DNA from: Lineus longissimus
Lineage: Eukaryota; Nemertea; Pilidiophora; Heteronemertea; Lineidae
Direction of reading: 5' to 3'
DNA: 64,000 nt
NCBI RefSeq assembly: GCF_910592395.1
Contig: NC_088310.1
Span: forward strand, 22,141,501-22,205,500
A program made the position numbers and the translations under genes. This document shows, piece by piece, positions 23,801-36,100 of this stretch (positions are counted from its first letter, which is position 1; each line of letters begins with the position of its first letter). Below the pieces are notes generated by a model. The model was not told the origin of the DNA. It did not search any database and saw nothing but the letters and a program-made list of their open reading frames with translations.

Positions 23801-26800
23801 GTTACTATCTATAGGGCCCTCGGTAAGAAGATTGCTAGTACAAACATTGTGTCCTTCAGCAAGCAACTTAATCCATTCATTCCTCTTGACTCGGGTGTTA
23901 ACTGGTACTGGTCCTGACCAAATGCATGTAAAGAAACACATTTAGACTGTAAATGAACTTCTATGAAAATGCATTTAAAACATGTTTACATGTTTGTCCT
24001 TGAACAGATACTATGTATATCGAGGTTGGGGCAGAGTTGGCACAACCATTGGTGGTAACAAAAAAGAAAACTTTGCAGCAAAGGCGAGTGCCATGCAGCA
24101 TTTCAAGTCAATTTACCTGGAAAAAACTGGGAATGAGTGGGCCAATAGGAAAGACTTCGAGAAGATCCCAAACAAGTTCTATCCTCTTGAGATTGACTAT
24201 GGTCAGGTAGGTTTCTCATAAGAAACATTCTATAGTTATGGTAAGAGATTTGAACAGAGGGCTTGTGACAATGGTTTACTTGCTGCATTGAAATAGCTTG
24301 AATTGTGTTTTATGGCTTTGCCCCTGCCGTAGTCATTTCCACTTTGTGTAATCTTACACTAAAGCAACCCCATTGTACATAGTTTCTCCTTTGGCATTCC
24401 CTCTTTCAGGATTCTTATGGAACTTGTGGGGATAATTATCAGCCTTTGAAGGACAGCCTATTTAATCAGACCTTTCTGTTTTAGGATGAGCCAAAGTTGC
24501 AGAATCTGGCTGGTGCAGGTGGAAACTCTAAACTCCAAAAGGAGATCCAGGATTTCATCAAGATGATCTTTGACATCGATTCAATGAAGAAAGCCATGTT
24601 AGAATTTGAGGTAAAAGAGTGGGTATATAACAAGAAAACTATAACCTTCATACTTTTAGTTAGCTGTATGCTACTGAATGATTTAGAGGAAGTGCTGTCA
24701 ACATGGAATGAGTTCTGGTTGCATGCTCAAGTATTTGGCATGAGAATCACAATATTGTATTTATTGAGCTTGCCATTTTAAAAGTTTCCAAAAATGTATC
24801 ATTTATTACAAAATCTGTTAGTAGTTCAGGTTTGGGTTAAAACTTTGTGCATCAAATGTAAAGTGATACATGCTGGCCTGTCTGAACGGCCATGAAATGA
24901 AATTGAGGCCACCATTCTTTCATGAGTTTCATTCTCTGCTTTAGATTGATCTGAAGAAGATGCCATTGGGAAAGTTGTCCAAAAATCAGATGGAGAAGGC
25001 GTATAAAGTGCTGACAGAATTAAATAACTTGGTCGATTCTGGTGGTACCACAACCCAGTTCCTGGATGCGTCCAACAGATTCTACACGTTGATACCACAT
25101 GACTTTGGCATGAAGAAGCCCCCATTGCTTGACACAAAGGAAGTCATAAAGGTACGTCGTCTTCCCTTACAATGTCCTTTGCCCCTGCTGGACGGAGGTC
25201 ATCTCCTCGAATATGTTGAGCTGTCATATGTATGATACGTTGTCTTGAGCATGCCCAGTGAGGTATGCACATTGATGATAACAGTGGGAACTGCCTGACA
25301 TAACATCTCTATAACGTCTAAGTTTTCCAAAATAAGACTGAGCCTTTAAAAAAACATAAAATTGTGTAGTTCGTGTCTGAAATAAGAATTTTGACATTGC
25401 TTCTCATTTTGCTTTTCAATTTTTTGATATCAGGCCAAGATTGAAATGGTTGACAACCTCCTAGAAATCGAGGTCGCCTACAATCTGCTCAAGGCTGGCA
25501 GTGAGGGTGGTAAGGACCCCATTGATGTGCATTATGAACAGCTGAAGACGGACATGAAGGTCCTAGACAAGAAGTCGGATGAATTCAAACGTATTTGTGA
25601 TTATGTTAAGAATACCCATGGTTCCACACACACAATGTATGATCTGAAAGTTGAAGAGGTAAGATATGTTTTAGTTCAGCGCCCTGAGTCATGGCTTGCG
25701 ATCTTGTAGCGTGACTATAGTTGTTCAGAGCACAATAGGAGTTTGCATTTGAAATTTTATTTGATATCTGATGACAGGTGCTTGAAAGGTTTATGTTGGT
25801 GTGACAATGATTTTCTTTGACGCATCACGGTACAGACAATCAATCAATATTGAGCTACTAGAAATATATCATTTAGCCTGTCCTGTCCTCTACTTTCAAT
25901 TCAGTTTCCCCTATCAGATCATGTCCTACTTAAAACAAGGATTGAAGTCAAATTGATTGAATCTCTTTTCCAGGTGTTCAATGTCGCCAGGGAAGGAGAG
26001 AAATCTCGCTTCAAGCCTTTCAGACAATTACACAATCGTCAGCTGCTATGGCACGGTTCCAGGACTATGAATTTTGCTGGTATCTTATCTCAAGGTCTGA
26101 GGATTGCCCCACCTGAGGCACCTGTGGTAGGTTACATCACAATTCATCCAGATTCACAAGCATCAGCCCTTGATTTATCCTCGTACCAAATAACAAAGAG
26201 AGCAAATATTCATGGAGTGAACTACTCCAGGAGACACATCCTGGCAACTGCAAACAGTCACTCCTTGAAGATGTAAAGCATTGAATGCAATGCAGGTGTC
26301 AGAAAATTGATTGCCTTTCTAATAGATTAGATTTTTTGGCAGGTGCATTGCATTCAGTGCCGTACATAGGTTAAAGACATGATATTGGAGTAGCTTTGGG
26401 TGACCCAAGTTGTCAGAACTCATGCTTGATAAACATTTAGTATCAACTAAATGCTTTGTTTCAGACTGGTTACATGTTTGGTAAAGGTGTCTACTTTGCC
26501 GACATGGTGTCCAAGAGTGCTAACTACTGTCGAACATCCAAGACGGACAACACTGGTGTCATGTTGCTCTGTGAAGTGGCTTTGGGAAACATGTGAGTAA
26601 ATTCTCTTGCCGCATTCTAGTAATACTTGTTGTGGTCCTTGGTGTCTGACCATTGCTCTATGTGCAAAGAATGGGTAATAAACTTGTTTTGCTTGACATA
26701 AATGTAAAACATTTCTTCTCCTTTTATAGCAACCACATATCTCCCCTTGCCAAATTATACAATCAGACTCCGGATCATATTCAAGGAATAAATTAAAGGC

Positions 26801-27553
26801 TTGCGCTTCGTATAAAAATCAAGGCTATAATCCAATATCCTGTTCTCCTCCTAAAATAGTGAAATTCTCTAGGAAAAATTTTTAAGATAGTAGCCACAAT
26901 TATCCCGCCCCCAATTGTGTACTTCAATTCTAAACTCTAACTGATATCATTCATTTCTTGCAGGCATGAACTAAAAAATTCCAGCTTTATCACCACTTTA
27001 CCCAAAGGAAAGCACAGTTGCAAAGGTGTTGGTATGACTTGTCCTGACCCAGCTGGAAACTACACTGATCCAAATGGAATGCTGTGGCCAATGGGTGAGG
27101 GTACTGACAGTGATGTCCACAACTCCAGCCTCCTGTACAATGAGTATCCTTTTTGTCAAGAATATCAATATGATGCTCTTTTAGTGGTGGTGTTTTTTTA
27201 CAGAGTATGTAATGCTTGGGGAAGCGATCTTATAATGCCGGTTATCAAGACAGTCAAGATCAAGATAGAAGACCAGTTAAAACTAGGGTAACTTTATCCT
27301 GTCTTTAGTTTTTCTGGTGGGGCATAATTTAAAATTAAAACTTCCAATGTGAGATCTTTAGCTCACATGTGACAATGTTTCCATCACAAAAGAGTTTCTA
27401 TTGTAAGAGTATGCGGATAGCAGTACATGTATATCTTGTTGAGCAAAGAAAATTACACTTTTCCTTAACATATACCTCAGATTCATTGTGTATGATACAG
27501 CTCAGATCAACATCAAATACCTGCTCAAAATGAAATTCAATTTCAAATATTGA
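17842..27553 (+). CDS. PARP1: Poly(ADP-ribose) polymerase 1
   Basis: Exons: 17842-17961, 18400-18420, 19064-19184, 19542-19681, 19865-20079, 20276-20357, 20652-20768, 21124-21332, 21497-21598, 21924-22081, 22355-22500, 22766-22850, 23156-23236, 23628-23760, 24008-24206, 24485-24610, 24945-25151, 25434-25658, 25974-26126, 26465-26592, 26964-27143, 27481-27553. This totals 1006 residues, close to the vertebrate 1014. Nuclear enzyme: binds DNA breaks and adds ADP-ribose chains from NAD+. Zn1 ligands are C21, C24, H53, C56; Zn2 C125, C128, H160, C163; Zn3 C289, C292, C308, C318. A Lys-rich stretch, probably nuclear targeting, falls in 20276-20357. BRCT spans 21924-22500, WGR 23156-24206, helical regulatory domain about 24485-25600, and catalytic domain to the end. 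The H-Y-E triad is H856 (LLWHGSR), Y890 (KGVYFADM) and E983 (LLYNE, codon split by the last intron). Full-length and apparently active; identification is secure. Confidence 0.97.
18521..18929. mobile_element. MITE-like inverted-repeat element in PARP1 intron 2
   Basis: A terminal inverted repeat of about 56 bp links 18521-18576 with 18873-18929; the arms include CCGTCATTGGATTGCCCC. A second inverted pair lies inside: 18658-18680 with 18845-18867 (core GGGGAAGTCTGTTGTTAA). Variants of ATATCGACAGATTTCCC recur in the centre. There is no coding capacity and no clear target duplication at the ends. It is best read as a non-autonomous DNA transposon. Confidence 0.72.
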
Positions 27554-30500
27554 GGTTGGCAGTAACCGCTTTCGAATACTATTTGCATGTTCAGATAGTT
27601 CAGCATTGCTATGCACTACACTGTAGGATGTGAACCTGATCACAGGCAAGGATTGATTTAGAATTTGTTATTGTCTCACTATGTTGTAAAAGTTTTCAAG
27701 GGAATGTCCAGATACATCAGCAGTGTTCATTTTATAATGTTTCAGCGATACCTTATTTACCAGTTAGCTGACAGTTAACTGTCGTTCCATTCTACTGACC
27801 ATTTACAAGTTCTGTTACATGTATATGTAGTTTAGTTGTTGTATTAACATTCCTTTACATACATGTAGGATGACTTGGTAGGCATGGTTTTTACACCATT
27901 GTCTGTAAACCAGTTGACCCCGGTGATTGCAGAATACAAGTACCGGTACTTGATTGACTGGGTTGGTGAATGTTAAGAATGTTAAATACAGACTTGTAAT
28001 AGTTATACATTATACATAGCCATTTGTATCGAGAGTAATGCATGATAAACATGTACAGTGCATGTTATGTATTGTTTTTCTGAGTGATCAAATAAATGTA
28101 TAAATGGACAATAGCTTTATCTTGGTATTTGGAGTGTCTTCGCCTTTGAATTCATTTGCCTGCGCGGAACTGACGCAAAACATAGAGAGAGATAAGCGTG
28201 TCATTGGCGCGTAACTCCTGCATATGTTGCACGTCACTGATGTGAAGCAGGATGGATGTCATTTGTGATTTGGACTGTAATAACCTACCCCATGTAAAGT
28301 AATTGTTTCCTTAAATTTCTTCCTACATTTGCAAAAGAAACTGCGCCTTCGAAAACCGTGCCTATATGAGAGTGAGCGCACAAGCTGCTCCTTTTCGTAG
28401 CTCCCCAAAACCACTGGTTTTGGTTATCAGAGAGACCTTCAACATTATTCAGTGATGGCATCTTCATGAACGTACAAGGACTTATTTGATTACAATTGTG
28501 AAGAGATGGGGCAAGATCTTCTAACAATGTATAACCCGTCCCGATCATTGCGTTCCTCGGACAGACTGCTGCTGGTAACTAGGCAGCAGTCTGTCAAAAT
28601 AGCCAGCAGCTTATATTTTTTTTAATTGGTTTCTCTGGTGTGTTTGATCACGTTTTTTTGTGGATATAGGCACCTTAAATCCCAAATGATTGATTGATTG
28701 ATGAAATTTCCCCCAGGTCTTTAATACAGCTTCTTGTTCAAATTGAATGTAGGTGTAAGTTGATTGAAAATACATACATGTATGCTGTTACGTAAATCGA
28801 AAGGTTTGAAGATTAGTGACTGCACCTATATTTAATCCGAGGGTACAAGGAAAGCCTCCTATATTAAGCAACTGACCTGAGAAGCACTTTAAAATTATGT
28901 CCCCCACTCTCAACTAAGATATTTGTGCGTACCAGTTTGACTACAGGCTGAAGTTGACGATGTACTCCTGGCGGAGCCATTGGGTTCTTCGCCTGCTCAT
29001 TGATCGAGGCATGGTGACCTGGAGACAGTGACCAGATTAGCACTAGCTGGTTGAAGGACAATTCACAGGGCATTAATTCGCAACTTCTCATCATTTTTAA
29101 GGTGCTACCTATTCACGTGGACCAAGTCTTACCCAGAAACCTACTCCTTGCATAGCGTGGGGTACCAACCCACCGCAGATTCAGGAGATGTGTACTCCAG
29201 GACCTGTTGGGCTATGAATTGATTCAAGTATGCGTGGCAATAAATTTTGGGCACAACAATGAACAATTGCTGTCCCTCGGGATAAGATAAAGGGGTTGGA
29301 TCTTGCCAGACGTGGCTGTGCCAAACCTGATTGTGACCTTGTCTCATCCAGCAAGACGCTACACATGCTGGTGCACAAAAAGTGCTATTTTGAAGACAGC
29401 ATGTATTTGATGTAGTGTTTCAAAAAGTGGAGGTGCTCCACTTTTTTCAACCACACGCTTGATTGAGTACATACCTGGACCTTGCCTTCCAGGGGAAATG
29501 GACGAAAACAACTGAATTTTTCAGAATGCCACTTTCTGTTCAATCTCACATGAATAGTAGCGCCCCACCACTGGCAGATTACAGTATTTGTAGAAATTAT
29601 AATCACGCACTTTTTGTGGACCACTCTGCATTTGAAAGATGTTTGGTCACATCCCAGGAATTGCCACCTACAAAGTCAACAGACTTACTTGGGCTAATTG
29701 ATGACAAATACTGGCATGAAGATAGATACGAGTTTCGGGTCCGCTTCAAACACTACCGGTAGTTTCCTTCTGTGATGCCAGTTTGGTAATAGACTCGGAT
29801 CCGAAATCCATAAGTGAGCACACATGAATGTTTTTGCTTGAACACGTACATGTACTGTCTTTATTTGGACCTACTCTCAACCACTCAGTTGGAGAAATAG
29901 CCATATTACATGTTCATGTCTAAAGACAGTTACAAAGTTTGCTAATTGTCCATTTATCTGAGGGGTGTAATGAAAAACGGAGGTCTTCTAGCATCAGGCT
30001 GGAAAGCTAAATCTCCATGAGGCCAGAATTAGCCGACTGAGATAGAAGATATGCTACCATCCAAATTCCTATCACTCACTTCACTGATCTACTGAACAAA
30101 CACAGATTCAATGCAAAAGAAGATACAATAGCAACATAATGTATAATTTTTTAATATTTATTGGACAAAACTGCTTGAAAAGATCAACATTGGCTGTTTC
30201 AGTATTCCCAAGCATTGTAAGCACAACTTTATATACATCTGGACCAAAATTTCTGAAGAAAATTCCCAGCCCAGGTTTTATTGAGGACAGACTGATCCTA
30301 GGAGAATCAAGACTTGTCCTTATGACAAAACATTGTCCTTTGACTTAATTTTTTTTGGAATTTTCCAGGCAAATGGAAGGTATGCTAATGGCAGTAACTA
30401 TGTGTTCGGACATATGTTACCATTGGTTGAGAGACAATTTTTTGCCAGCCCAACAAAATACATAATCCTGTACTCTCTTGAACTATTACCCACAGATTTA

Positions 30501-30661
30501 CGAAAATTAATGTTTTGATCTTCAGAACTGATATAAAATTACATGTCTCGTGTTATATCGTGGTAGGTCACACTGTCATCTCAGAGAGTAACTATTTGCC
30601 AGCATACTGTAATGTCAATCAACATGGACACATTTATAATGTGACTTGTCAACAATGTCTC
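27554..30661. other. PARP1 3' UTR and convergent spacer to PSMD8
   Basis: The left part is the PARP1 3' UTR, probably ending near 28.1 kb. The right end contains the PSMD8 3' UTR on the other strand; TTTATT at 30157-30162 could be its poly(A) signal. Between them no recognisable gene is seen. A perfect 12-bp hairpin pairs 28561-28572 with 28583-28594. A 99-residue ORF at 29463-29762 has no family resemblance and no supporting splice sites. Confidence 0.5.
28091..28096 (+). terminator. Candidate PARP1 poly(A) signal AATAAA
   Basis: AATAAA lies 538 bp after the PARP1 stop codon, before sequence that shows no further transcript features. Confidence 0.5.
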
Positions 30662-32867
30662 TCATACAATCATCTCTAATTCTCTGGCATATTCTATCGT
30701 TTGTTTGGCTAGCTCTGCCGCTGGTATAGAATCATCTGTGGTCTGCTCTACTCTGCCAAAGTGGAAGAAATTATCTGGTCCTACTTTCCATTTCAGCTGA
30801 AAGACAAAATACATCAAGTTGAGTTTTCTCAAGACCTAGAGACAAACGCAATTAGATCAGAGTTGTTATCCATAATCTCTCAGACCAGTAGATGTTCATG
30901 TAGGGAGATCAAACTCATGTCCTACATGATGTACATGTATGTACACAAGTTAAAACAGTGATCTTGCTATGAAAACCTACTCAAAAACCACTACAAATGA
31001 GCAAGCAGGCAAGCATGACTCAAACAATTTTTCCATGGCATTTCCTCACTCTGAAAAAATGATTCTCAATCTCATTCTGCCACAGCCCTTTTTGATAATT
31101 ATTTTTTACATTTGTCCAATTTATAAATTACCTTTGCAGCATATTCCTTCATTGGCTTTTGAGACTCGAAGAAGAGCATTCTGGCTGCCTCCTGGAAAGC
31201 TATTTTCTCATAAGCTTTTTCTATGCAAGTTGAAATTTCATCCCTGAAAAAAAATTTCAGTGAGTTGAGAATTGATTTCAGCTTAATAACTGAAGACAAA
31301 TCTAAATATTTAAGGTTTTTTCATGTAAATTCTATCGGTAAGCCAGAGTTTACATGATAAAGAGTAAAATTTTATTGAAATGGGGATTTCCTGAACTAAG
31401 GGCTTGATCCACTCTTGATGACTCAACTGGGTAATATTCAAAATGCTATGATAGTTTATCATTCCTCATGCAAACTAAACTTCATTCACAGAGTTCGCAA
31501 TACTGGTACCTACCTAATTGTATTCAGGAGAATGTCTATGAAGAAGTTGTAACTCTCAGCAGGCACATTTCCTTTTGCTAAGAACACTTTATTATAGCTG
31601 CCTTCCATGAAGTACTGTTCCATGGATACTGGGTGCTTGATATAGATGTTTGTGTGCAGATCTTTCGGAGGCAAAAGTTCCAGTTCCTGTAAAAAGAGAA
31701 AAAAATGTTCACAATTTTTTTCGAGGAATTTGAAAATAGATTTGATTTTGCTGCAACAAGATTGCAATTTGCAATAATATTCCAATCTACTGTTATAAGA
31801 ACTAGTTTTTATTAGAACAAGTTTGTAGAATATTTAGACTATTGGAGACGTTTCGATGGAAAGCGGACTTATTCATTGCAATAAAAATACTAACAGTATG
31901 GAATTCAGCAAGTCTGTTTTGAGCCAGCAGGCACAGGAGGTTGAGGCCAAGCAATTGATACTTGTAGGCAGACTCTGGCAGATCATCCCTGTAATTGAAG
32001 AAATTGGATTACATCGGCTGGATGGGGAAGCCCGCTTACATTGAATATTCACAAATCATGAAGACAACTGTCTATCTTTTCTGGGCAGTCTGGTGTGAAT
32101 AATCAGAAGGTCCAGAGGCATTAAGGTTTTGTCCATTTTTAAGAAGCCTAGCCCTAGACATAATATTAGAAGCAGTACATCTAGCATCTTTTTATATTAA
32201 TAGTGCGATAAGGTGAACAATTTGACCAGATTATGACAAGAGGTGAATTTTACAGCAGCCTTGTAAAGAACTATAAAATGATGTCTTCACTTTACTTACT
32301 TGTAATCAAGATAATAGCATTTCAACTGTGCCATGTATCTCTCAAATGCTGGAATATTCTTTTTTGCTACTGCCCATTGAGCTCCGATTTCCAAGATATC
32401 CCTGGCAACAAGCAATTCTTGCTTTGTTGCCTTCGTGTCAGTGGGTAAATACGCGAGTGTTGTAAGGGCAACCTGCAAAGAGAAACACACACACATGTTA
32501 TAAACAGCTCTTTCTGTCTACACTTCTTTGGGAAATGCATGGTCTAAACTGGTGTAATATAAATATACTACCGTTTACGGCATGCCCTTGTGTCCAAACA
32601 GGCCATACCCTTGTTTTCAAACAAAGACTTGACTTCAGGTGGAATGATGAGAGTGCAAAAATGAACGTTGAAGTTACAAAATCAACAGACATAAAGTAGT
32701 CTAGAAAATGATTCAGTCTGTGGATTTTGATCGGATTTGTTTAAAGAAATGCCTGGTACCTTAAGCTTTCTCAGTAACTCGCCACATTTCTCAAGATTTG
32801 TGGGTTTTTTGTTCCATTCTTGAGTTAGAACTTGATAAGTCGTTACAACCGCCTTCAGAGAAGCCAT
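30662..32867 (-). CDS. PSMD8: 26S proteasome non-ATPase regulatory subunit 8 (Rpn12)
   Basis: Six exons in transcript order: 32867-32760, 32472-32300, 31988-31895, 31686-31514, 31243-31132, 30796-30662; 264 residues, all joints in phase. The product is a lid subunit of the 19S regulatory particle that helps assemble the proteasome. Diagnostic family stretches are [12 protein letters not shown] and [12 protein letters not shown] in exon 2, [20 protein letters not shown] and [16 protein letters not shown] in exon 4, [11 protein letters not shown] in exon 5 and the C-terminal LEMIV. The PCI-type helical domain occupies the second half. The start at 32867 gives a length like the short mammalian form. 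An in-frame Met at 32900 would add 11 residues, so the exact start is uncertain. It is transcribed divergently from FAM98 with 289 bp between start codons. Confidence 0.96.
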
Positions 32868-33156
32868 GTTGAATTTATGTGCGATTTGGACCATTCCCAA
32901 AAATGCCTCGTATCGAGAGGCAGAGTATATTTAAAACCACTGATTACGTCAGGATGGCCTTCGGGGTCGAAGTAGTCGTCTAAATGTTGCAGGGGAATTC
33001 CAGAGCACATGCGCATTATATACCAAGGTTGTACCACGGAATGGGTGGACCAAATAATGATTCTCCAACAAGCAATTTTTCGACGTTTTCCAGTAGGCCT
33101 ACTGTCTTGTTGTTCTCTGCCTCCTTTTTTCTTTGAATTTAGGCAACGCTACATTC
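32868..33156. promoter_or_regulatory. Bidirectional promoter region of PSMD8 and FAM98
   Basis: The 289 bp between two divergent start codons must contain both core promoters and 5' UTRs, unless either gene has an unseen upstream non-coding exon. GCACATGCGC at 33005-33014 resembles an NRF-1 half-site, common in housekeeping promoters. No TATA box stands out at a convincing distance. Confidence 0.6.
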
Positions 33157-36100
33157 ATGGAGAATGACATTCTTGATTCTCTTGAAGACTTAGGGTAAAT
33201 TTTTAAACCAGACATAAATAAATGGAGGCCACCTCTGAAACCTTATGCAGCAGTCAATCAGAACACTGTACCCCCCCCCCCTCCGTCAGTGGTCAGGGTT
33301 CGACGGCAATTCGACGTCGAATTCGTGTGTAACGTAGCAGTGTTCTTCTAGTGAAGTCCTGGAAACAGTGATTGAAGAAACATATTTACGGTGGAATCCT
33401 GTCGAATTGATTCACGACTAAGCATTTGAAAGCATGGCTGTAGATGGTAACTTCCCTGCCTGGATGTCCCGCAGTGTGTGACACCCGTTGGGTGTCTTTC
33501 AAACTTGCCACTTTTCGTCTTTTCCTGAAGGCGCAATGTCAGGTTTCGCTTCGGGCAGAACACCTTGGGATCTCAAGCAGGCCCTAACCATGGGCATGGC
33601 AGAGCAAAGCTGGGGGGGTGCGTAAGAAAGCAGGAACGGACCGAAACGGACCAAACGGGCCGGAACGGAGTTAAAATTTGCCGAAACGGAGCATCTTGTG
33701 GTTTTAAATGGCATCTGTAGGCAAGATAGGGCCCCTGAATTATAAATTATGTTCATATAATGAAGATTAGACTTCTTTTCCATGATAGCCCCTAAATATT
33801 TAATGAGGACTAAATTTACTTTCACACAGAGCTGAAGTGACGTCATCAGTTCTTGTGCAGTATAAGCGCTGTCTGCTATACTGGAATCGGCCTCGACCAA
33901 ATCAGGCAATATCATCAATATCACGATGGAAAAGAAGTCTGATCTTCATTATATGAACATAATTTATAATTCAGGGGCCCTATCTTGCCAATAGATGCCA
34001 TTTAAAACCACTAGAAGCTCTGTTTCGGCAAATTTTAACTCCGTTCCGGCCCGATCCGGCCCGTTTTGGTTCGTTTCGGTCCGTTCCTGCTTTCTTATGA
34101 ACCGAGCTGGGGGAGGGGGGGGGGGGGGGGGGGGGGGTAAGAGGGTCAGCTAACCATGTAGCACTTGCAGCAGAAGTGAATTTCTGTCGAATTACTTGAA
34201 ATCCTGGGGTGTAAAAATGTCGAATCCTGACCCTCCCGAATCTTACTGAGCATCGAATTGGTGACGAATGACTGACCTTGGTGGGGGGGGGGGGGGGGGC
34301 ACAGGGTTCTGATTGACTGCTACATTAGACTAGAGACTAAAGATGAAACACTGTGGCTCATGGGCGGCTGGGGCACAACAACTAGCGTACTTTGAGTCTG
34401 GGTGGGACCGAGCCACAAGGGGCACAACAACTAGTGTACTTTGAGTCCGGGTGGGACCGAGCCGGGCAAAATGACACTTTTTGAATTCATGGTGACTCGT
34501 CTTCTGGCGCTCTGCACACATGCTTGCCCCTATACTGTACATAGGAGTGCTACACAGTACTGTAAAGTCATATTCTACTACCAGAAGATGTAATGTGAAC
34601 ATGGTGAATTGACATTGATGATGCACTGTCAGTGTCGTATTGTATTGGGGAACGGTCATATGCAAAAATTTCGGTGTCCATTGACGTTGCTCCAAACAAA
34701 AAAGTATCACAATTCTTCACTTGTAGGCCCCTGCAAACAACGACTCATGAGCCCCTTGTTATCACATGTATTTATTCATAATTCAGGTATTCGGGTCCAT
34801 TGCTTGAAGATGGAGCACTTGCTGCTAGTTTGGAACAAGGTCCTGAGTCTGCATCATACACTGGTGTAGTCTCATGGATGGTGTCTGAGCTGGGAGGATT
34901 AGTTGGTTTGGAGGAAACTGTTTCTGCTGTGACATGTAAGTTTTCTTTATTATTTTCTAATGTATTTTTCAAAACCAATATTGTGACAACCTTTGCAACA
35001 AATTGATATCAAGACCAAGTAGTCTAATTCAAAGGTATGTGAGGTATTACCACTTTAGTGGTAGCCCTATACTCTAAGTTTTCATTATTCCTTACACAGG
35101 TCCAGAAGAGGCTCAAAATTTTCTTTTAGAGCTCAGTGGGTTCCTGAGAGAATATGGTAAGTTTCTTGTTTTGATATATGTGGTTCAGTTTTGCTGCTCA
35201 CTTTGCAACTTGCATTCTAAGATACTGTAGATACATATCTTGTGAATCAAGTACCTGATGTGGTACAGAGATAAAAGGAGATAAGAGAAGAAGAAGAATA
35301 CAATGACCATAACATAAGCCATAAGAAAATGTAAGAACCTAGAACATAATGACATCAACTCAACATTTACCTATCCAAAAGATTTGTTAGACTATATAAA
35401 TGTTTGTGAGACACTCTGATCAGTTTGTGTGACATTCATTCTGAACCATGTCTGATCAGACGTAAACAACAATACTGTAATGGGGTCATTGGTTGTATGG
35501 ATGTGGTGCCCTAGGTGGCACACGAGTAATGTGTGAACATTTCGCTGCTTTTTCAGGATGTCCGTATTCCACTCTTACGGAGGGGCCTATCAATCAGAGG
35601 CTGTTAGAGAAGCAACACAGACTTCAATTATTAGGTAAATATTTATTTATCATTGAGCTGGATTGATTTAATTGGTTCTGTCAGTGTTTCATTGTAATAT
35701 AATCAAAGTGTGTACTCTATGTAATATCCACAGAATCGAATCATGTGATTTGACTTCATCTGATCTCCATAGATGGAAGGTTTGTCTCTGTTTTCTTTTT
35801 CTTTTTGATCTTAGAAAACTGAAATCTTAAATCATAAATGTAAAATAAGATTTGAGTTGTTAACTAAATTAAAAACATTTGGTATTAATCAAATGCAATC
35901 TCTTTCATTTAAGATTTCTTATGTACGGAATTATCTGCTGTTAGATTAACTGCAACACACAAACCACAATTGCTGTCCAATCAGGAAGCAGAGGTTATGG
36001 TGAGTCCAAAAACAATTCATTCATTGACATTTAGATTCTCAATGTTATGATAGAGCAGTTTGATTTTCCTGACACTGTTGATATCATTATAATGTTCACT

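Noticed and set aside
29463-29762. 99-codon + strand ORF in the PARP1-PSMD8 spacer
   Set aside because: No family similarity recognised and no splice-supported extension.
30741-30961. + strand ORF near 30761-30961
   Set aside because: Overlaps the last PSMD8 exon on the opposite strand and has no homology.
33499-33924. 141-codon - strand ORF
   Set aside because: About two thirds of it falls inside the inverted-repeat MITE, so the frame is an accident of repeat sequence.
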